This document shows positions 7,321-9,369 of a stretch of 9,369 nucleotides of DNA, in pieces. The notes beneath the pieces are model-generated. The model was not told the origin of the DNA. It saw only the letters and a list, made by a program, of their open reading frames with translations, and made no database searches. Each line of letters starts with the position of its first letter. Within the stretch, counting starts at the first letter, position 1. Where the stretch lies: assembly GCA_947176285.1 (NCBI GenBank), contig CAMWQF010000095.1, forward strand, positions 1 through 9,369. Reading direction: 5' to 3'. The position numbers and the translations under genes are program-made. Source of the DNA: an uncultured Porphyromonadaceae bacterium. GTDB taxonomy: Bacteria; Bacteroidota; Bacteroidia; Bacteroidales; Muribaculaceae.

Positions 7321-9216
7321 TTATTCTACGTTTTTAATTGCCCTTACATAAGCGAATGCCTCCATCGGCCACTGGAATTCCTCCATCTTACAGGATTCTC
7401 CACCTTCAAACATGAAGCGGAATGCTCTTGCGTGTCCGCCCCAGCAGCTCTGGTTGGAGTTGGTCCAGTAGACCGCATTGCGTCCGAATACCGGGTTTGA
7501 GGCAGTGCTCTTGTCGCTTTTATAGCCTGCGATAGGTAGGATAAGAACGTTGCCTGTATCGTTTGACGTGAATTTCATATAGCGTATTTTGCCTCCAACA
7601 TTGGTTGGCGTCTGAATCTCGCCTTGCGCTTCGTGGATTGTCACTGTGATACTTTCTCCGTTGCCTGCCTTGTATGTGCCGGGAATTGTGGTTCCGTTGG
7701 GACAGAGTGTCCTGAACTCGGCGAGTGTAGCCACATGGTATCCTTCCGGGCATGGCATGTGGGAATAGTTGACCCAAGGCATGTCTTGTGCTTGCCCTCC
7801 AAGGTTATTGCATGGATTATATCCCATATAAGGAACGTATGCGTACTGACGGCCGAACTGATACAGGTTACCTATGGCTCCAAGCCAGTTGTTTATGTAA
7901 GTCTCTTCAACGGAAAGACCGTCAACCGGGTATACCTGTTTGCTTAGGTCGGGGCCGGTGCTGTTGAAAGCCATCCATGTAGCGCCTCCAATCTCTACGG
8001 TTTCGATTGTGCGTGTCTTGTCGTCGAGCACCATGATTTCCACGAAGTTGAATCTGCCTTTTTCGTCCTTAAGATAGAGAATTACTTTGTAGGCGAGTCT
8101 TTTATTAGGATCAATAGTGACGTTGAAAGATGAGATGTAGCCTTCCTCCACTTTCACCGGCTCGTTAGCCGATATCTTGGCAGTGGAAATCTCGCCCTCT
8201 ACCGAAGCCAGGCTAATCTTTGTTTCTGCGAGGAACGCCAGTTTTATTCCTTTGGCTCCTGCGTAAGGAATGGTCACTGTGTTTGTGGAGTAGTCTACTT
8301 CTACTCCTTCAGGAATCACGGAATTCAGTTTGTCGAGGAATATGTCATGGCTTGTGGAGGGATGTGCACCAGCAGTGCTACCTTCCTCCCAGTCCTTGCA
8401 TGTGAAGGCACCTGCCACGTTGGAACTTATGTTGGTGACCTGAAGAGTATAGACCTTGTTGCGCTCAACTGTGGGGATGGTGGTCAGGATATTGATGGGA
8501 GTGTCTCCGTATTCGCCAAGTATGCGGACATTGACAGGTCGGGTGGATTCAAATATCTGGAATAGACCGGTCTCAACGCCTTGGAAAGGCTCTGTAAACT
8601 CTCGTGAGAATGTTACATTGGCATCATCAGGCATGCTGTCGCATGGGATTACGAATGTAGATGCGGGAGCGTTTTCAACGATGATTTTGTTGATGATGAT
8701 GTCCGGGTCAATAGTGTTGGTGAAGTCGATCCTTGCCACGCCGCGCTTCATCTCGATCTCAAGTCGTCCGTTATTAAGGTTATCTTCGCTGAAGTCGATC
8801 GATCCCGAATAGAACATCGGAGAATTTCCATCATTACTCGTGCATGTGACCGTTGAATTTAGGAAAATCTCTTCTTTCATTCCCTCTTCGGCTTTGAGGT
8901 CAATTCCTGACACGCAATAGACTCTCGTAGTGCCGTTGGTCGGCAATCCTATACTCTCTGCGTAGGGGTTGTCGATGTCGGTTCTAAGGAAGAAATCTTC
9001 TCCCTTGAAGTGATAGACACTGACTTGAGAAAGCATATCAGCGTCTTCCCCGGGTGAGGTCGGATAGGGGACTCCTTTGAAAGCGAACCGTACTGTTCCT
9101 TCCACTCCGGTGCCTCCTGCAGCAGCCGGATCTTGGCTGTCATTACATGCTGTAGTTGACAAGAGTGCCATACCAGCCATAAGGAGGGTCGGAGTCTTGA
9201 AAAATACTTTGTTCAT
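7321..9216 (-). CDS. Fimbrillin-like lipoprotein with FISUMP-like C-terminal domain
   Basis: This 631-residue protein is the first gene of the cluster. The type II signal peptide ends in TTAC, with Cys24 lipidated. Residues about 38-285 are fimbrillin-like: VYCVSGIDL (99-107), MKRGVARIDF (156-165), ERNKVYTLQV (251-260) and DWEEG (275-279). Residues about 290-400 form a middle beta domain beginning near SVIPEGVEVDYS. Residues about 403-629 resemble FISUMP (C-type-lectin/SUMF-like fold): GATWMAFN, FGRQYAYVPY, PCPEGYHVATLAEF, LILPIAGYK, YWTN and YVRAIKN. Cysteines 469, 489, 591 and 609 are shared with the paralogue at 3510-5435. Similarity between the two is strongest in this C-terminal domain. 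The start follows an AT-rich noncoding stretch and has no Shine-Dalgarno. By family knowledge, fimbrillin-type proteins build or cap Bacteroidales pili; a tip adhesin with a ligand-binding head is inference. An outer-membrane lipoprotein not in a pilus is the alternative. Confidence 0.88.
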   Translation of the reverse strand: MNKVFFKTPTLLMAGMALLSTTACNDSQDPAAAGGTGVEGTVRFAFKGVPYPTSPGEDADMLSQVSVYHFKGEDFFLRTDIDNPYAESIGLPTNGTTRVYCVSGIDLKAEEGMKEEIFLNSTVTCTSNDGNSPMFYSGSIDFSEDNLNNGRLEIEMKRGVARIDFTNTIDPDIIINKIIVENAPASTFVIPCDSMPDDANVTFSREFTEPFQGVETGLFQIFESTRPVNVRILGEYGDTPINILTTIPTVERNKVYTLQVTNISSNVAGAFTCKDWEEGSTAGAHPSTSHDIFLDKLNSVIPEGVEVDYSTNTVTIPYAGAKGIKLAFLAETKISLASVEGEISTAKISANEPVKVEEGYISSFNVTIDPNKRLAYKVILYLKDEKGRFNFVEIMVLDDKTRTIETVEIGGATWMAFNSTGPDLSKQVYPVDGLSVEETYINNWLGAIGNLYQFGRQYAYVPYMGYNPCNNLGGQAQDMPWVNYSHMPCPEGYHVATLAEFRTLCPNGTTIPGTYKAGNGESITVTIHEAQGEIQTPTNVGGKIRYMKFTSNDTGNVLILPIAGYKSDKSTASNPVFGRNAVYWTNSNQSCWGGHARAFRFMFEGGESCKMEEFQWPMEAFAYVRAIKNVE

Positions 9217-9369
9217 TTAGAATTACTGATGTTAGTGAATTATAGTTGTTTTTGATTAGATTAAAAAAAATCGTCGCGAAATTAATAAAAAATTCTCCCG
9301 ATTCCTAATTTTTTGCCTCTTTTTTAATATCTTCGTCTCTTCTGTCTATTTCTGATATTTATACAATAT
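9217..9369 (-). promoter_or_regulatory. AT-rich noncoding region upstream of the cluster
   Basis: This stretch is dominated by A and T runs and carries no credible reading frame, consistent with the upstream region of a transcript reading towards lower coordinates. The best match to the Bacteroidota -7 element TAnnTTTG on the minus strand is TAATTTCG (9284-9277, one mismatch), but no TTTG-type -33 element lies at the expected distance. The promoter is therefore either weak, controlled by another sigma factor, or outside the window. Confidence 0.35.
9287..9314. repeat. Short AT-only inverted repeat
   Basis: AAAAAATT (9287-9294) and AATTTTTT (9307-9314) are perfect 8-base complements around a 12-base spacer that contains CTCCCG. 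The stem has no G or C, so a hairpin would be weak. It could be an operator-like site or a chance product of the A/T runs. Confidence 0.25.

Noticed and set aside
9261..9280. TCGCGA palindrome next to a long T run on the minus strand, considered as a terminator
   Set aside because: A six-base palindrome without a loop cannot form a stable stem, and its position upstream of the first gene argues against a terminator for this cluster.
1..9369. Insertion sequences, transposases, tRNA, rRNA or recombination sites
   Set aside because: No transposase-like frame, target duplication, tRNA-like cloverleaf or rRNA sequence was seen; the window is filled by four large genes.

Overview
The window reads as a Bacteroidales (Bacteroidota) genome fragment, probably from a gut or host-associated species. 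The evidence is three lipoproteins with acidic residues after the lipobox cysteine, fimbrillin-type (FimA/Mfa-like) beta-sandwich signatures, FISUMP-like C-terminal domains, chitobiase C-terminal-type repeats, and start codons mostly lacking a Shine-Dalgarno sequence. A Muribaculaceae- or Bacteroides-like source is a guess; no rRNA, tRNA or housekeeping gene is present to fix taxonomy.

Layout: everything coding is on the minus strand, so the transcription order runs from high to low coordinates. (1) 9216-7321 is a lipoprotein with an N-terminal fimbrillin-like domain, a middle beta domain and a FISUMP/C-type-lectin-fold-like C-terminus. (2) 7312-5480 is a lipoprotein with a fimbrillin-like N-terminus and a C-terminal zinc-protease motif, HEFAHCLGYGH. 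(3) 5435-3510 is a paralogue of gene 1. (4) 3478 to beyond base 1 is a secreted repeat protein with a Sec signal peptide, 1159 codons in the window, built of seven 157-residue units, each a pair of chitobiase/hexosaminidase C-terminal-like domains. Gaps between genes are 8, 44 and 31 bases, there are no convincing terminators, and this suggests one operon. The 153 bases upstream of gene 1 (9217-9369) are strongly AT-rich and noncoding; no convincing promoter was found there.

Working model (inference): the four proteins are exported and three are lipid-anchored, probably on the cell surface. Two candidate lectin- or adhesin-like fimbrial tip proteins flank a protease carried on a fimbrillin-like scaffold, and a long secreted repeat protein follows. 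Together they could form a surface adhesion, protein-processing or glycan/mucin-contact module related to type V (Bacteroidales) pili. No major pilin, anchor or catalytic glycosidase is visible, so the rest of the locus may lie outside the window. Function is not established by sequence alone.
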